Below the pieces are notes generated by a model. It was given only the letters and a program-made list of their open reading frames with translations, searched no databases and was not told the DNA's origin. Below, in pieces: positions 35,774 through 43,750 of a DNA stretch of 63,184 nt. Location of the stretch: contig PAPH01000001.1 in assembly GCA_002709005.1 (NCBI GenBank), forward strand, positions 2,478 through 65,661, read 5' to 3'. Position 1 is the stretch's first letter. Each line of letters starts with the position of its first letter. A program made the translations under genes and the position numbers. The DNA comes from Hyphomicrobiales bacterium. Its GTDB lineage: Bacteria > Pseudomonadota > Alphaproteobacteria > Rhizobiales > Rhizobiaceae.

Positions 35774-36103
35774 CTACTGGCAGATCATGTCTTCCGGGAG
35801 TGGCGGCATATATCCCAGCTTGTTGATGACGGTCGCAGCGATCGGATGGTGGGCCTTCATCATGACGAGCGCGAGGCGATATTCATGTCGACGTTGGTCA
35901 ACCAGGAAATCTTCACCACTCCGTTGTTCAAGAGCACCGAGCATTTCATAAAGCTCTTGCGCTTTTGCCAGCCGACACCGTTGTTCGCGAATGATGTCGA
36001 TCGCAAGTCGCTCAAGCTCGTCTTCCTCAAGTTCCCCGAGAATCGTCTCAATGGCATGCTTTGGGCAATCGGGTTTGAGTTCCAGGCTGCGTATATCCGG
36101 CAA
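35774..36103 (-). CDS. TraM-like quorum-sensing antiactivator
   Basis: A 109-residue helical protein (MPDIRSLELKPDCPKH from TTG 36103). The pattern ELERLAIDIIREQRCRLAKA, QELYEML, then YRLALVMMKAHHPIAATVIN, KLGYMPPLP resembles Agrobacterium TraM (LETITIDAIRTHRRLVEKAD; ALNTLISILGFIPK) in length, spacing and helix content. TraM binds the LuxR-type activator TraR and blocks quorum-dependent conjugation. A longer frame starting at 36151 runs into a conserved RNA hairpin, so the shorter start is preferred. LuxI, LuxR and tra genes lie just to the right. Confidence 0.65.
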   Translation of the reverse strand: MPDIRSLELKPDCPKHAIETILGELEEDELERLAIDIIREQRCRLAKAQELYEMLGALEQRSGEDFLVDQRRHEYRLALVMMKAHHPIAATVINKLGYMPPLPEDMICQ

Positions 36104-36126
36104 TTTTGCACCGCCCCTTCGGCTTG

Positions 36127-36343
36127 GTCCGCGGTGCGCCCCCGCGAACAAATAAGATCTAATGACCCCAAGCCGGGGGGTAGAAACCGTTTTCCGACGG
36201 CCCTGTGACCTTTAGTACCGAGGCACCTGGACATACGTCACAGGCCCCCGGCCAATGGCCAGAGGATCTCTGGTGTTGTTCCGGTCAACACCAACCGCGG
36301 AAAAGGGGTTTCTACGCCCCGAGGCAGCGCGTACCGCCTCGGG
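36127..36343 (-). ncRNA. Structured RNA leader, copy B (upstream of the TraM-like gene)
   Basis: Read on the minus strand it shows the same ordered helices as copy A at 60099-60316. Helix I is CCGAGGCGG/CTGCCTCGG, around 36318-36343, with loop TACGCG. The outer helix is 36307-36315 with 36180-36188, plus 36298-36304 with 36190-36196. Helix II is 36286-36292/36272-36278, and helix III 36257-36264/36246-36253. Helix IV is 36237-36244/36202-36209 and contains a CTCG-loop hairpin. The 3' hairpin is 36142-36149/36127-36134. It ends 23 bases before the TTG of the TraM-like gene. Pairs differ from copy A but are kept. Confidence 0.75.
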
Positions 36344-36404
36344 AAGAATCATATTTCATCAGGCTGACGAACGCCAGATGCCGGCCGGCATCTTCACATT
36401 GAAT

Positions 36405-37076
36405 TTATTCGACATTCGCAACAAGTGCGGTTGCTGACGCTGGAGCGATTGCACCATCAGCGAGAACTGATGAACGAAAATCACCGGCTACTCCAAGCCG
36501 CGACCGCATGTCGGCGCCTATGTCGAACAGACCGGCATAGGTCATGACCTTCCCGATCCGCACTGGCGTGCCCACTTGTTCGAAGCGGCAATCGATTGAC
36601 CTGAAAATCCGCGCCATTCTCGCGTCGAAGACCGATACGATGTGTTCGATACCGGCACGCTGGGCGACTTCAACCATCCCGCACAACAGCTCGACGGTGA
36701 TTCCGTTGACCATATGGTTTGCTTTTGCCCGATCCCTCGCCTCGAAGATCTGCGGATTGACCGCAAATCGTGAGCTCTCCCAGATCAATGGACTTTCGAC
36801 CGTGCCACCAGGCATCAGCACGGAAAACACGTCTCTGAGCATGTTGGGACCGGTCGTGGGGAGCAGACGCACAGCGCCACGAAGCTGTCCTGATCTCTCA
36901 TCGAGCGACAGAAGGTAGAGAGGGTCTTCGGCGTCGAACCGGTCGATCTCCCGTCCGTTTTCGACTTTGACGTCCCAGCCAAGGCGACCAGAAAAGACTT
37001 CGGCCCGCATGCGGAACATTTCGTCGAACAGTTCGGGATACTTGTCCTGATCGGCACTTTCGATTGTAAATATCAT
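36405..37076 (-). CDS. LuxI-family acyl-homoserine-lactone synthase (TraI-like)
   Basis: A 223-residue autoinducer synthase. The conserved residues are present: RAEVFSGRLGWDV (Arg, Phe, Trp), EIDRFDAEDPLYLL (Asp), GAVRLLPTTGPNML (Arg) and LIWESSRFAV (Glu, Arg). It makes an N-acyl-homoserine lactone from acyl-ACP and SAM. It stands 86 bases downstream of the luxR-type gene on the same strand, within the conjugation region, as traI and traR control Ti-plasmid transfer. Confidence 0.92.
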   Translation of the reverse strand: MIFTIESADQDKYPELFDEMFRMRAEVFSGRLGWDVKVENGREIDRFDAEDPLYLLSLDERSGQLRGAVRLLPTTGPNMLRDVFSVLMPGGTVESPLIWESSRFAVNPQIFEARDRAKANHMVNGITVELLCGMVEVAQRAGIEHIVSVFDARMARIFRSIDCRFEQVGTPVRIGKVMTYAGLFDIGADMRSRLGVAGDFRSSVLADGAIAPASATALVANVE

Positions 37077-37162
37077 ATTGGTGTTCTCCGTACATTCATT
37101 GATGACGGAGGCACCAGTTATCGGCTGGGTTTCGAGAAGAACATCCGGTCCAATAGCTGGGT

Positions 37163-37900
37163 TTACAAGGGATCGAAGAGCAGCCCGGCTCTATGAGCGA
37201 TTGAAACGGCATGGGTATTGCTGGTGGCATGGAGCTTGTGGCGGGCGCTCTCCAGATAGCAGCGCACTGTGTGCTGCGACAGGCCGAGAATGACAGCGCA
37301 TTCCCAGGCCGTCTTGCCCTCGGCGATCCATTGCAAACATTCCAATTCACGCGGAGAAAGACTTGCAGTCTCGCTCGCATGTCCCTCGATGCCAAGCACA
37401 CGATCGTGGATGTGCGTCGCAAGAACCTGGAAGTCACGCATATAGAGAAGTTTCGCGCTCGCCCAGTCGCGGGCGGAAAGATCTGACGTCACGGAGAACA
37501 AGGCACGATCGCCGCGGCGGCCGTGCACCGGAACTGTCAGTCCGCGGCTCCCGATACCGAATTCGCCGGCTTCACCAAAAAAGCTCTTCAACCGCCCCGT
37601 AGGCTTTCCGAACTCGTCCCAATCAAGGGGAAGCATACGGCGAAATCCAAGACGAACAACAGGATCGACATCGACATACTGCCGGTTCTTGTAGTGCGCG
37701 ACCCACTCGGGAGGATAGGTTACGGCGAGGTAGGGATCGGTCTCATTTTGACCGGTAACGCTGACACCAAAATAAGCAACGGTATTCAATGCGTATCGGG
37801 AAGCCACGTCTTTCAGGAACCGGATAGTTGAGTTCCGGTCGGCAATGTCTGAAATTTTCGAGAGTGCGTCCATCAAATCGGAATCTGCGATATTCTCCAA
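37163..37900 (-). CDS. LuxR-family quorum-sensing regulator
   Basis: A 245-residue protein. The N-terminal autoinducer-binding domain (TDPYLAVTYPPEWVAHYKNR; VDVDPVVRLGF; LPLDWDEF with the Trp and Asp ligands; GIGSRGLTVPVHG) is followed by the GerE helix-turn-helix at about residues 180-240 (LSPRELECLQWIAEGKTAWE; SQHTVRCYLESARHKL). The TTG start at 37900 has AAAGG about 9 bases upstream; ATG 37873 is possible. It should respond to the product of the adjacent luxI and control tra genes, opposed by the TraM-like protein. Confidence 0.92.
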   Translation of the reverse strand: MENIADSDLMDALSKISDIADRNSTIRFLKDVASRYALNTVAYFGVSVTGQNETDPYLAVTYPPEWVAHYKNRQYVDVDPVVRLGFRRMLPLDWDEFGKPTGRLKSFFGEAGEFGIGSRGLTVPVHGRRGDRALFSVTSDLSARDWASAKLLYMRDFQVLATHIHDRVLGIEGHASETASLSPRELECLQWIAEGKTAWECAVILGLSQHTVRCYLESARHKLHATSNTHAVSIAHRAGLLFDPL

Positions 37901-37957
37901 CGTCCTACCTTTCCCGGAACCTGAGATTCGGGCGCAATATTTCCATTATGAGTCGCA

Positions 37958-37970
37958 TATGCAATGCATA
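37958..37970. promoter_or_regulatory. Palindrome upstream of luxR
   Basis: TATGCAATGCATA is a perfect 6-1-6 inverted repeat 58 bases upstream of the luxR start. It is shorter than a standard tra box but has the right position for autoregulation. Confidence 0.4.
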
Positions 37971-38032
37971 GTTGTCGAACTGAACAAATTCTAGAGCGCC
38001 AGCTTCCGAGCGTTGTTTGATGGGGAATCCTG

Positions 38033-39256
38033 TCAGGTATTAAAGGCTATAACGAGCGGCACGTCGAACAGCGCCGCCCAGGCCCGGGCGGCCGCCTTCT
38101 GGATAGCGACGATGTTGGTGTCGCCGGTCCACCAGCCGTTGCCCGTTGCCACGATTACGCTCGGTTCGTAGAACATCGACTGCAGGATCGGCCAAACCAA
38201 GAGCTGCTCGTAGCAGATCAGGGGAGCGATGAGCGTCCCGGCAAATTTGCCGGTGGGTTTTCCAAAGATATGGGCCGTTGCGCCACCCGATGCCCAAGGT
38301 TGCCACATCGAAACCGGCACGGGCATACGTTCCCGGTAGAGGATTTCTGCGCCCTTCCCTGACACTTCCATCATGACGTTATCGTAGCCCTCGGCACTGA
38401 TAAGGATCGCCCCCCCATTCACCGTCACATCAAGGTCCTGAAGTGCGCGGACCCAGAGGTGCTCGGTGGTCGGCGTCCAGATTCCTAGTGCGCTTTCGGG
38501 AAGGACGATGTTTTTCGCGCCCACCTTCGCGGCGTCTTGTATCAATGCCAGCGTGGCGAAGTGCTGCGCATAACCCGCGTGCTGACCGGGAGAGGCATAG
38601 TTGAAGTAGGTGTCGATGCCGATCCAGCCTTCAGGTGGACGCGGTTCGCTCCAGTTCGAGTACGACCAGGCGAAAACAGCTCCTATGACAAGAGCAACGA
38701 TCGGCCACGCCCGCGTCGTCATAGCAGATAAGGTGTGAGCCATGGCAATCAATCCAAACCAGCCCAGTCCCGGGAACAAGACGCCTGCGGCCGTGATCGG
38801 GTTCGCCCAACCGATGATGCCAAAAGGCGGAACGCTCATCAGGATCCATGCAAGCGCGTAGCGCAACGGTCTGTGCCATCCCGATTTTGAAGTCCAGAGA
38901 ACGGCATGGACAAGTACGAACAGAAACGAGGCCGCGATCCAAAGGGCGAACCCAACCCACATATCGCTCGCGTAGAAAATGGAAACGCCAAAGGGGAGAC
39001 CCCGCGAGGCCGCAAGGAAGTAAGCCAACGCCACCAAGCCCACGACCAACCGGTTCGGTGCAAACGTCCATAGCGTCGGAAACAGCACTGCGGCGGGCAA
39101 GGCCAGCACCTCGCCACTCCAGGCAATCGCACCGACCAGGGCACTGGCTGCGACAAAGCCGAGGCCAACCAGGCCATCAGGGTACGAAGGTAAGGATGGG
39201 CGTCGCCAGCCCGAGAACACCGGCGGCCGGGATCGGCCCGAAATATCGTGAGTCAT
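38033..39256 (-). CDS. traB: Conjugal transfer protein TraB
   Basis: A 407-residue protein with six or so N-terminal membrane helices and a C-terminal nitrilase/apolipoprotein N-acyltransferase-like domain (GAKNIVLPESALGIWTPTTE with the Glu; APLICYEQLLVWPIL with the Cys; IVATGNGWWTGDTNIVAIQK). This is the arrangement of TraB from Ti and related plasmids; its exact role in transfer is not settled. ATG 39256 is used; it lies inside the end of traF, so the two genes overlap by 80 bases and must be co-translated. Confidence 0.88.
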   Translation of the reverse strand: MTHDISGRSRPPVFSGWRRPSLPSYPDGLVGLGFVAASALVGAIAWSGEVLALPAAVLFPTLWTFAPNRLVVGLVALAYFLAASRGLPFGVSIFYASDMWVGFALWIAASFLFVLVHAVLWTSKSGWHRPLRYALAWILMSVPPFGIIGWANPITAAGVLFPGLGWFGLIAMAHTLSAMTTRAWPIVALVIGAVFAWSYSNWSEPRPPEGWIGIDTYFNYASPGQHAGYAQHFATLALIQDAAKVGAKNIVLPESALGIWTPTTEHLWVRALQDLDVTVNGGAILISAEGYDNVMMEVSGKGAEILYRERMPVPVSMWQPWASGGATAHIFGKPTGKFAGTLIAPLICYEQLLVWPILQSMFYEPSVIVATGNGWWTGDTNIVAIQKAAARAWAALFDVPLVIAFNT

Positions 39257-39707
39257 AGGAACCCTTGAATGGTGAGTGGAGAAACAGAAAACCCGGCGGC
39301 ACTGCACCACCGGCGTAGGGCGTTATCGGCCTGCCCGAACCATCATTTGGCTGGACCGCAGATCTCGGCAAATTCACCCCGTCGATTACGACAGACGCGC
39401 CGATTTCAATCGACTGTCCGGGGAGTGCAACAACGGTCTTGATCAACGGACTAAGCCAGCCCGGGCAAAAGCCACGGCGCAGATATCCACGCTCACGGGC
39501 CCGTCGAAACTCTTCGGTTAGTGGCGGACAGATGAAGATGCGATCCCCGACGCGAGTAGCGCGGTTCAATGGCGCGATCCGCCAGAGCCCGAGCGGATAG
39601 CTCGGCGTCAGGTTGACCCGGAATCCTGCCTCGGATCCCGCGCCAAACAGAATCGCCGGAAGACAAACAAAAACGGCGATAGCTGTGAAACGCAGGTACA
39701 GGGTCAC
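39177..39707 (-). CDS. traF: Conjugal transfer signal peptidase TraF
   Basis: A 176-residue membrane-anchored serine protease of family S26. A first helix (FTAIAVFVCLPAILFGAGSE) precedes the catalytic Ser in NLTPSYPLGLWR and Lys in SPLIKTVVALPGQ, and the end has SYDSRYFGPIPAAGVLGLA. TraF of RP4 and Ti plasmids matures the pilin by cyclisation or cleavage. It overlaps traA by 4 bases and traB by 80, in the order traA-traF-traB of the Ti plasmid. Confidence 0.92.
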   Translation of the reverse strand: MTLYLRFTAIAVFVCLPAILFGAGSEAGFRVNLTPSYPLGLWRIAPLNRATRVGDRIFICPPLTEEFRRARERGYLRRGFCPGWLSPLIKTVVALPGQSIEIGASVVIDGVNLPRSAVQPNDGSGRPITPYAGGAVPPGFLFLHSPFKGSYDSRYFGPIPAAGVLGLATPILTFVP

Positions 39708-41392
39708 TGTTTGAGCCCCTTGCTCTGACGTTGTGTCTGGCGAAGAGCTTCGCCTTCCTTCAATGCCTGTTGCGTCCGTTCGTGAGCGGCAAGCCGCTGA
39801 CCGGCGCGCATCATCGGCCAGGCGGATGCGAGTTTTTCCCGGTCACCGGGCGACATACCCTTGGCCGCTTTGTCGAAAGTCGAACCCGAGGGGTCCCTAG
39901 CGCCGTTGCCGAGCAAGGTCCGTTCTCCGAACCGTTCCGACACCGCCTTGTTGAAGGTATCAAGTTCGGACTTCACCATCCGGTCGGCCAGCGCGAACCC
40001 GAGTGCTGCGGCTAAGTCGTTCCGGTCGATGGCGTCCCGCACCTTTTCCATGGCGCGCGCGGCGGCCGGCGACAGGGATGGGATATCGATCGAGGTGCGC
40101 TTGCGGTACCCTTCCTCCTCGGCAGCGTACTTCTTCATCGCGTTCTGTCGCATGTCCAGATAGCGCCCGAGATCGCGACGGAGCGCAGGAATGTTGACCT
40201 CCGCTACGCGCCGGTCTTGCCGATCCGCCCAGCTTGCCAGAAGTCCTTCGCGACCGCGCAACGCACCGAAGCTTGCCGCATTCAGTTCGATTTCGCCAAG
40301 ACGCTGGCGGGCAACGCTCGCGTCTTCCAGAACGGTCTCCATACGCATCGCCTTGAAGGCGGCTTCTGGATCCGCATACACAAGACGAATACGGTCAGAG
40401 AGATTGTCCCACTGCTTTTGCAGGGCCGGATTGGACTGCAGCTTTTCGGCGACCGCGTCGGTGAGCGACATTGTAAAACTGGAGACGCCTTTGACCATTG
40501 GCTCGGCCTTTCTGGCTGTTTGACTGGATTGGTGAAGCGGATGATCGACAAGACCGAGCCGTGCGCCGGCGGTGCGAAGCCGGACGCCGAGAACGACGAG
40601 TCTCTGTTTCTGCCGAATGGTCCATTGGACCCGATCGCGCATCAGCGTCCGGGCAACGCGAACGAGATGCAGACCGCGATTGTTGGCGAAGCGCAGCGCC
40701 TGGGCATAGAACCGGCCGCCCGCATAATCGAGCGTAACTTCCTTGCCGTTTTTTCGGGAGAGAAGTTTCTCAAGCCCCCCAGCAGCTTTGAAGGACCGTT
40801 CTCCATAGTAGACCGCCATGTCCTCCCGATGGCGGGTCATGGCAACATAGGTCAGATGCCGGTCGAGCGAGAGAGACGCCAGCACCTTTACCCGGTCGAC
40901 GGTCGCACCCTGCGACTTGTGGATCGTTGTGGCGTAGCCGTGATCGAGATTGCGATAGAACCGCTGATCGACGGTAACGCGGTGTACGCCCTGGCCAATA
41001 CTTGCAACGATACGGCCAGGCGCAGCCTCGACGACCTTACCGATCATGCCGTTCTTGACGCCAAGCGAGCCTTCATTCTTAAGGAAGACGATCTGGTCGC
41101 CAACGGCGAATTGCCGGGGTCCATCCTCGGTCTTGAAGGCGTGGCCTTCTTCGATCAGACCGCGCTCAACGAGCTTTTCACGCGCCATGATGTTGAGCTG
41201 GCGTACATCGCGGCGCAGATGCGCGAGGATCAAGGTCGACTTCTCCGGATCGTAGTCGCGGTTCCAGTCGGCAATCAGCGTTTCGATGGCGTCAAGCTTG
41301 AGTGGCCGCCCAATTACCCGGCCTTTCGCGCCATAGGATGACAGCGCTTCGGCAACGCGCCCGCGCGCCAGATCGAGCGAGGCGGCGCGCAT
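39704..41392 (-). CDS. traA: TraA, C-terminal half (helicase), separated by an in-frame stop
   Basis: A 562-residue frame that continues TraA after the TAA at 41444-41446. The codons between the stop and ATG 41392 still read as TraA (RTGYAELETIYRQKEDWMRA), so the same frame is kept and this is one gene broken by one codon. It holds the later UvrD/TraI-type helicase motifs (GHAFKTEDGPRQFAVGDQIV; NLDHGYATTIHKSQGATVDR; YVAMTRHREDMAVYYGERSF) and a coiled C-terminus. It could be made only by readthrough or by restart at ATG 41392. It overlaps traF by 4 bases. Confidence 0.85.
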   Translation of the reverse strand: MRAASLDLARGRVAEALSSYGAKGRVIGRPLKLDAIETLIADWNRDYDPEKSTLILAHLRRDVRQLNIMAREKLVERGLIEEGHAFKTEDGPRQFAVGDQIVFLKNEGSLGVKNGMIGKVVEAAPGRIVASIGQGVHRVTVDQRFYRNLDHGYATTIHKSQGATVDRVKVLASLSLDRHLTYVAMTRHREDMAVYYGERSFKAAGGLEKLLSRKNGKEVTLDYAGGRFYAQALRFANNRGLHLVRVARTLMRDRVQWTIRQKQRLVVLGVRLRTAGARLGLVDHPLHQSSQTARKAEPMVKGVSSFTMSLTDAVAEKLQSNPALQKQWDNLSDRIRLVYADPEAAFKAMRMETVLEDASVARQRLGEIELNAASFGALRGREGLLASWADRQDRRVAEVNIPALRRDLGRYLDMRQNAMKKYAAEEEGYRKRTSIDIPSLSPAAARAMEKVRDAIDRNDLAAALGFALADRMVKSELDTFNKAVSERFGERTLLGNGARDPSGSTFDKAAKGMSPGDREKLASAWPMMRAGQRLAAHERTQQALKEGEALRQTQRQSKGLKQ

Positions 41393-41443
41393 CCAGTCTT
41401 CTTTCTGGCGATAGATGGTTTCGAGCTCGGCATAGCCGGTGCG

Positions 41444-43009
41444 TTAGACGATGGCACGAAAGGCAGCACCCGCCTCGATGGGCTGGAGCTGCTCGGCATC
41501 ACCGACCAGGACGAGTTTGGCGCCGGCTTTCGTGATCGCTTCGACGAAGGTCGCCATCTGTCGGGACGACACCATGCCCGCTTCATCGAGAACGAATATC
41601 GTCTTGCCATCGAGACGCCGGCGTCCCTGTTTCCAATTGAGCTCCCACGACGCCAGCGTGCGCGAGGGAATGCCGGCCTCTTTCTCCAAACCCTCCGCCG
41701 CCTTGCCTGCAAGCGCGCCACCAACAACGTTGTATCCGGCCAATTCCCAGGCTTCGCGAGCAGCCTTCATCATCGTGGTCTTGCCGGCTCCTGCCCGTCC
41801 CACCACCGTGGCTATCCGCTCCGATCCTGCCACATGTGCAATGGCCGTCCGCTGTTCTTCCGACAGCCGGGAATGCCGGGCAAAGACGGTTTCAAGGACT
41901 TTCGCCGCAACCGCGAACCCGTCCCTTCCCGAAAGCCTGTTTGCGCGGGAGATCATTTCGGCCTCGAGCCTGATCATCCCCCGGGTCGTCAGCCGTGCCG
42001 GAACCCGCGCCCCGGTCGCAAAGTCGATTGTCTCGTTAGTGAGTTTCAGGCAGTCCGGGCTTTCCGTAATCCGAGTGAGAAGCCGCTGGAAGCGCTCCGG
42101 ATCGTCGACATAGCGGTGCAGGACCTTGGCGATGTCGCGCTGATCGAAGACGCTTCGTTCGGAAGTAATGATATCGAAAACGAGTTCAGGCCTGTGCTCG
42201 ATCCGGGCGGCGTTCTTTTCCCGTTGGGCCTCATGCAATGCCAGCCGTTCGAGATCGATCCTGGTTCCCGCATCGCTCGCTTTGCGCTGTAGCGCCTTTG
42301 CCGCAACGCCGATATGGGTTGTCGGCTCGATGTCGATACCGCGTTCGGCGTAGGACCGACCATCGACACGGATTTCGAGGCCCGCCATCGCCAGATGATG
42401 GTTTTGCAGATCCAGCCATCTCTGCCGTTGCTCGAGGAATTCCGCCTTCTCGCCGGACCAAAGCTTGTATTGGATTTTCCCGGTTTTGGTTCGAACCGGA
42501 TTTCCATCCGGGCCAATCACCGCGACCTTCTTGGAACCGAACCCGTCCTGGGCGAGCGGACGCAATGTTGTCATCAGATGGATATGCGGATTGCCGGGAT
42601 CGTTGTGGAAGACCCAATCGGCCACTTGCCCGCGGGTAAGCACCTGCTCTGAGACGAACTGCCGGACCAGTGCGATGTTTTGGTCGCGGCTGAGCTCGAC
42701 CGGCAAAGCAACAATGAACTCCTTGGCGAGCTGGGCGTCGTTGCGTTTCTCGAACGCCTCGACCTTGTTCCAGAAGGCATCCGCTGCCCCGGCAACCGAA
42801 CGATCGGCGATCATCTCCCGCACCCATTTCGGCGCATCGGAAGGCAGCAGGAATTCTTCGTGGGCCAGGTTCTTTTTGTTGGAATAGTCGACCGTGCGCG
42901 CTTCCGCCTCGTGGCTCATCTTCGCGCAATGGCGATAGGCCGCGGACAAAACGGCGCTGCGGCCGTTTCCACGGGAAATAAGCTGGGGTGTGAAATGCGT
43001 GATCGCCAC
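41444..43009 (-). CDS. traA: TraA, N-terminal half (relaxase plus Walker motifs), ends at an in-frame TAA
   Basis: A 521-residue protein. The MobA/MobL relaxase domain covers about residues 1-250: MAITHFTPQLISRGNGRSAV, HEEFLLP, and the metal-binding FHNDPGNPHIHLMTTLRPLA. A helicase domain begins at about residue 380 with VVGRAGAGKTTMMKAAREAW (Walker A) and KTIFVLDEAGMVSSRQMATF (Walker B), and stops at GAAFRAIV followed by TAA, where intact TraA has FRAI plus about 580 more residues. TraA nicks oriT and unwinds DNA. The relaxase part could still nick oriT, but the helicase is incomplete in this piece. Confidence 0.88.
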   Translation of the reverse strand: MAITHFTPQLISRGNGRSAVLSAAYRHCAKMSHEAEARTVDYSNKKNLAHEEFLLPSDAPKWVREMIADRSVAGAADAFWNKVEAFEKRNDAQLAKEFIVALPVELSRDQNIALVRQFVSEQVLTRGQVADWVFHNDPGNPHIHLMTTLRPLAQDGFGSKKVAVIGPDGNPVRTKTGKIQYKLWSGEKAEFLEQRQRWLDLQNHHLAMAGLEIRVDGRSYAERGIDIEPTTHIGVAAKALQRKASDAGTRIDLERLALHEAQREKNAARIEHRPELVFDIITSERSVFDQRDIAKVLHRYVDDPERFQRLLTRITESPDCLKLTNETIDFATGARVPARLTTRGMIRLEAEMISRANRLSGRDGFAVAAKVLETVFARHSRLSEEQRTAIAHVAGSERIATVVGRAGAGKTTMMKAAREAWELAGYNVVGGALAGKAAEGLEKEAGIPSRTLASWELNWKQGRRRLDGKTIFVLDEAGMVSSRQMATFVEAITKAGAKLVLVGDAEQLQPIEAGAAFRAIV

Positions 43010-43090
43010 GGGCTATCAAGCTCCTGAGAAACAAATCAATCCTTGTTCCGCAGGCGCCATCTTACCTTCAACGAGGGCCGCCAACGAGCC

Positions 43091-43124
43091 ACGTCGCCCC
43101 AGCGACGTATTACTGCGCCCTTGG
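43091..43124. other. oriT with nic-like sequence
   Basis: A perfect 7-bp inverted repeat ACGTCGC (43091-43097) / GCGACGT (43102-43108) is directly followed by ATTACTGCGCCCTTGG (43109-43124). This resembles the nic region of Ti-plasmid and IncQ-type origins (TAAGTGCGCCCT). It lies between the divergent traA and traC genes, where oriT is in Ti plasmids. Further inverted repeats (GTCGGCG-T-CGCCGAC; CCCGGCA/TGCCGGG) follow up to about 43195. Confidence 0.8.
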
Positions 43125-43266
43125 ACGCATTCCTTCGGAACGCAGGGATGATCTCTCAAAGCGTCGGCGTCGCCGACCCGGCATTTCTGCCGGGATGCGC
43201 TGAACGCGCACCCGGGCGATTCTCCTCATGCCTTTGGGGCATTCGTGACAATCGGGAGCAACCGGA

Positions 43267-43530
43267 ATGAAGAAGCCATCATCCAGAATCAAAGAAGAAA
43301 TCGCCAAACTCCAGGAGCAGCTAAAGGCCGCAGAGACGCGTGAGGCCGAACGGATCGGCCGGATCGCGCTCAAGGCCGGGATTGGCGAAGTCGAAGCCGA
43401 TGACGGCAAGCTGCTGGCGGCGTTTGAGGACCTGGCCAAACGGTTTCGTGAACGCGGCGGCGAGACCCGGAAACTCACTCCCGCGCAAAACCCGTCTGGC
43501 GCGGCTTCGCGCGCTAATAGCGAGGCTTGA
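43267..43530 (+). CDS. traC: Conjugal transfer accessory protein TraC
   Basis: An 87-residue helical protein: [53 protein letters not shown]. It matches Ti-plasmid TraC in size, sequence pattern and position next to oriT. TraC helps form the relaxosome or export the DNA-protein complex. The first 30 residues are likely a coiled coil. It heads traC-traD-traG, with traD starting 4 bases after its stop. Confidence 0.88.
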   Translation: MKKPSSRIKEEIAKLQEQLKAAETREAERIGRIALKAGIGEVEADDGKLLAAFEDLAKRFRERGGETRKLTPAQNPSGAASRANSEA

Positions 43531-43534
43531 GCGC

Positions 43535-43750
43535 ATGCGACAGGCAAGCCAATCGGACAAGCGCAGGAAAGACACGCGCGAGAAAATCCAGCTCGGCGGC
43601 CTGATTGCCAAGGCAGGCTTGCGCTACGAAAAACGCGCGCTCCTGCTTGGCCTTCTGATCGACGGCACGCGGCGGATCAAAGGCGACGAGAATGAGCGAG
43701 AACGGTTGACGGCGATCGGAGCGGAGGCGTTTTCCGATGACACCGAGTAA
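43535..43750 (+). CDS. traD: Conjugal transfer protein TraD
   Basis: A 71-residue basic protein from ATG 43535: [40 protein letters not shown]. The length equals that of Ti-plasmid TraD, and the pattern [13 protein letters not shown] is the family signature. It overlaps traG by 14 bases. The frame is open further upstream, but that part lies inside traC and is not used. Confidence 0.88.
   Translation: MRQASQSDKRRKDTREKIQLGGLIAKAGLRYEKRALLLGLLIDGTRRIKGDENERERLTAIGAEAFSDDTE

Noticed and set aside
36104..36151. Longer N-terminus of the TraM-like protein from TTG 36151
   Set aside because: These codons fall in the conserved 3' hairpin of the RNA leader, and the shorter product fits the length of TraM.
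43091..43195. CRISPR-like or tRNA-like structure in the inverted repeats near oriT
   Set aside because: The repeats are unique, not regularly spaced, and no cloverleaf can be drawn; position and sequence fit oriT.
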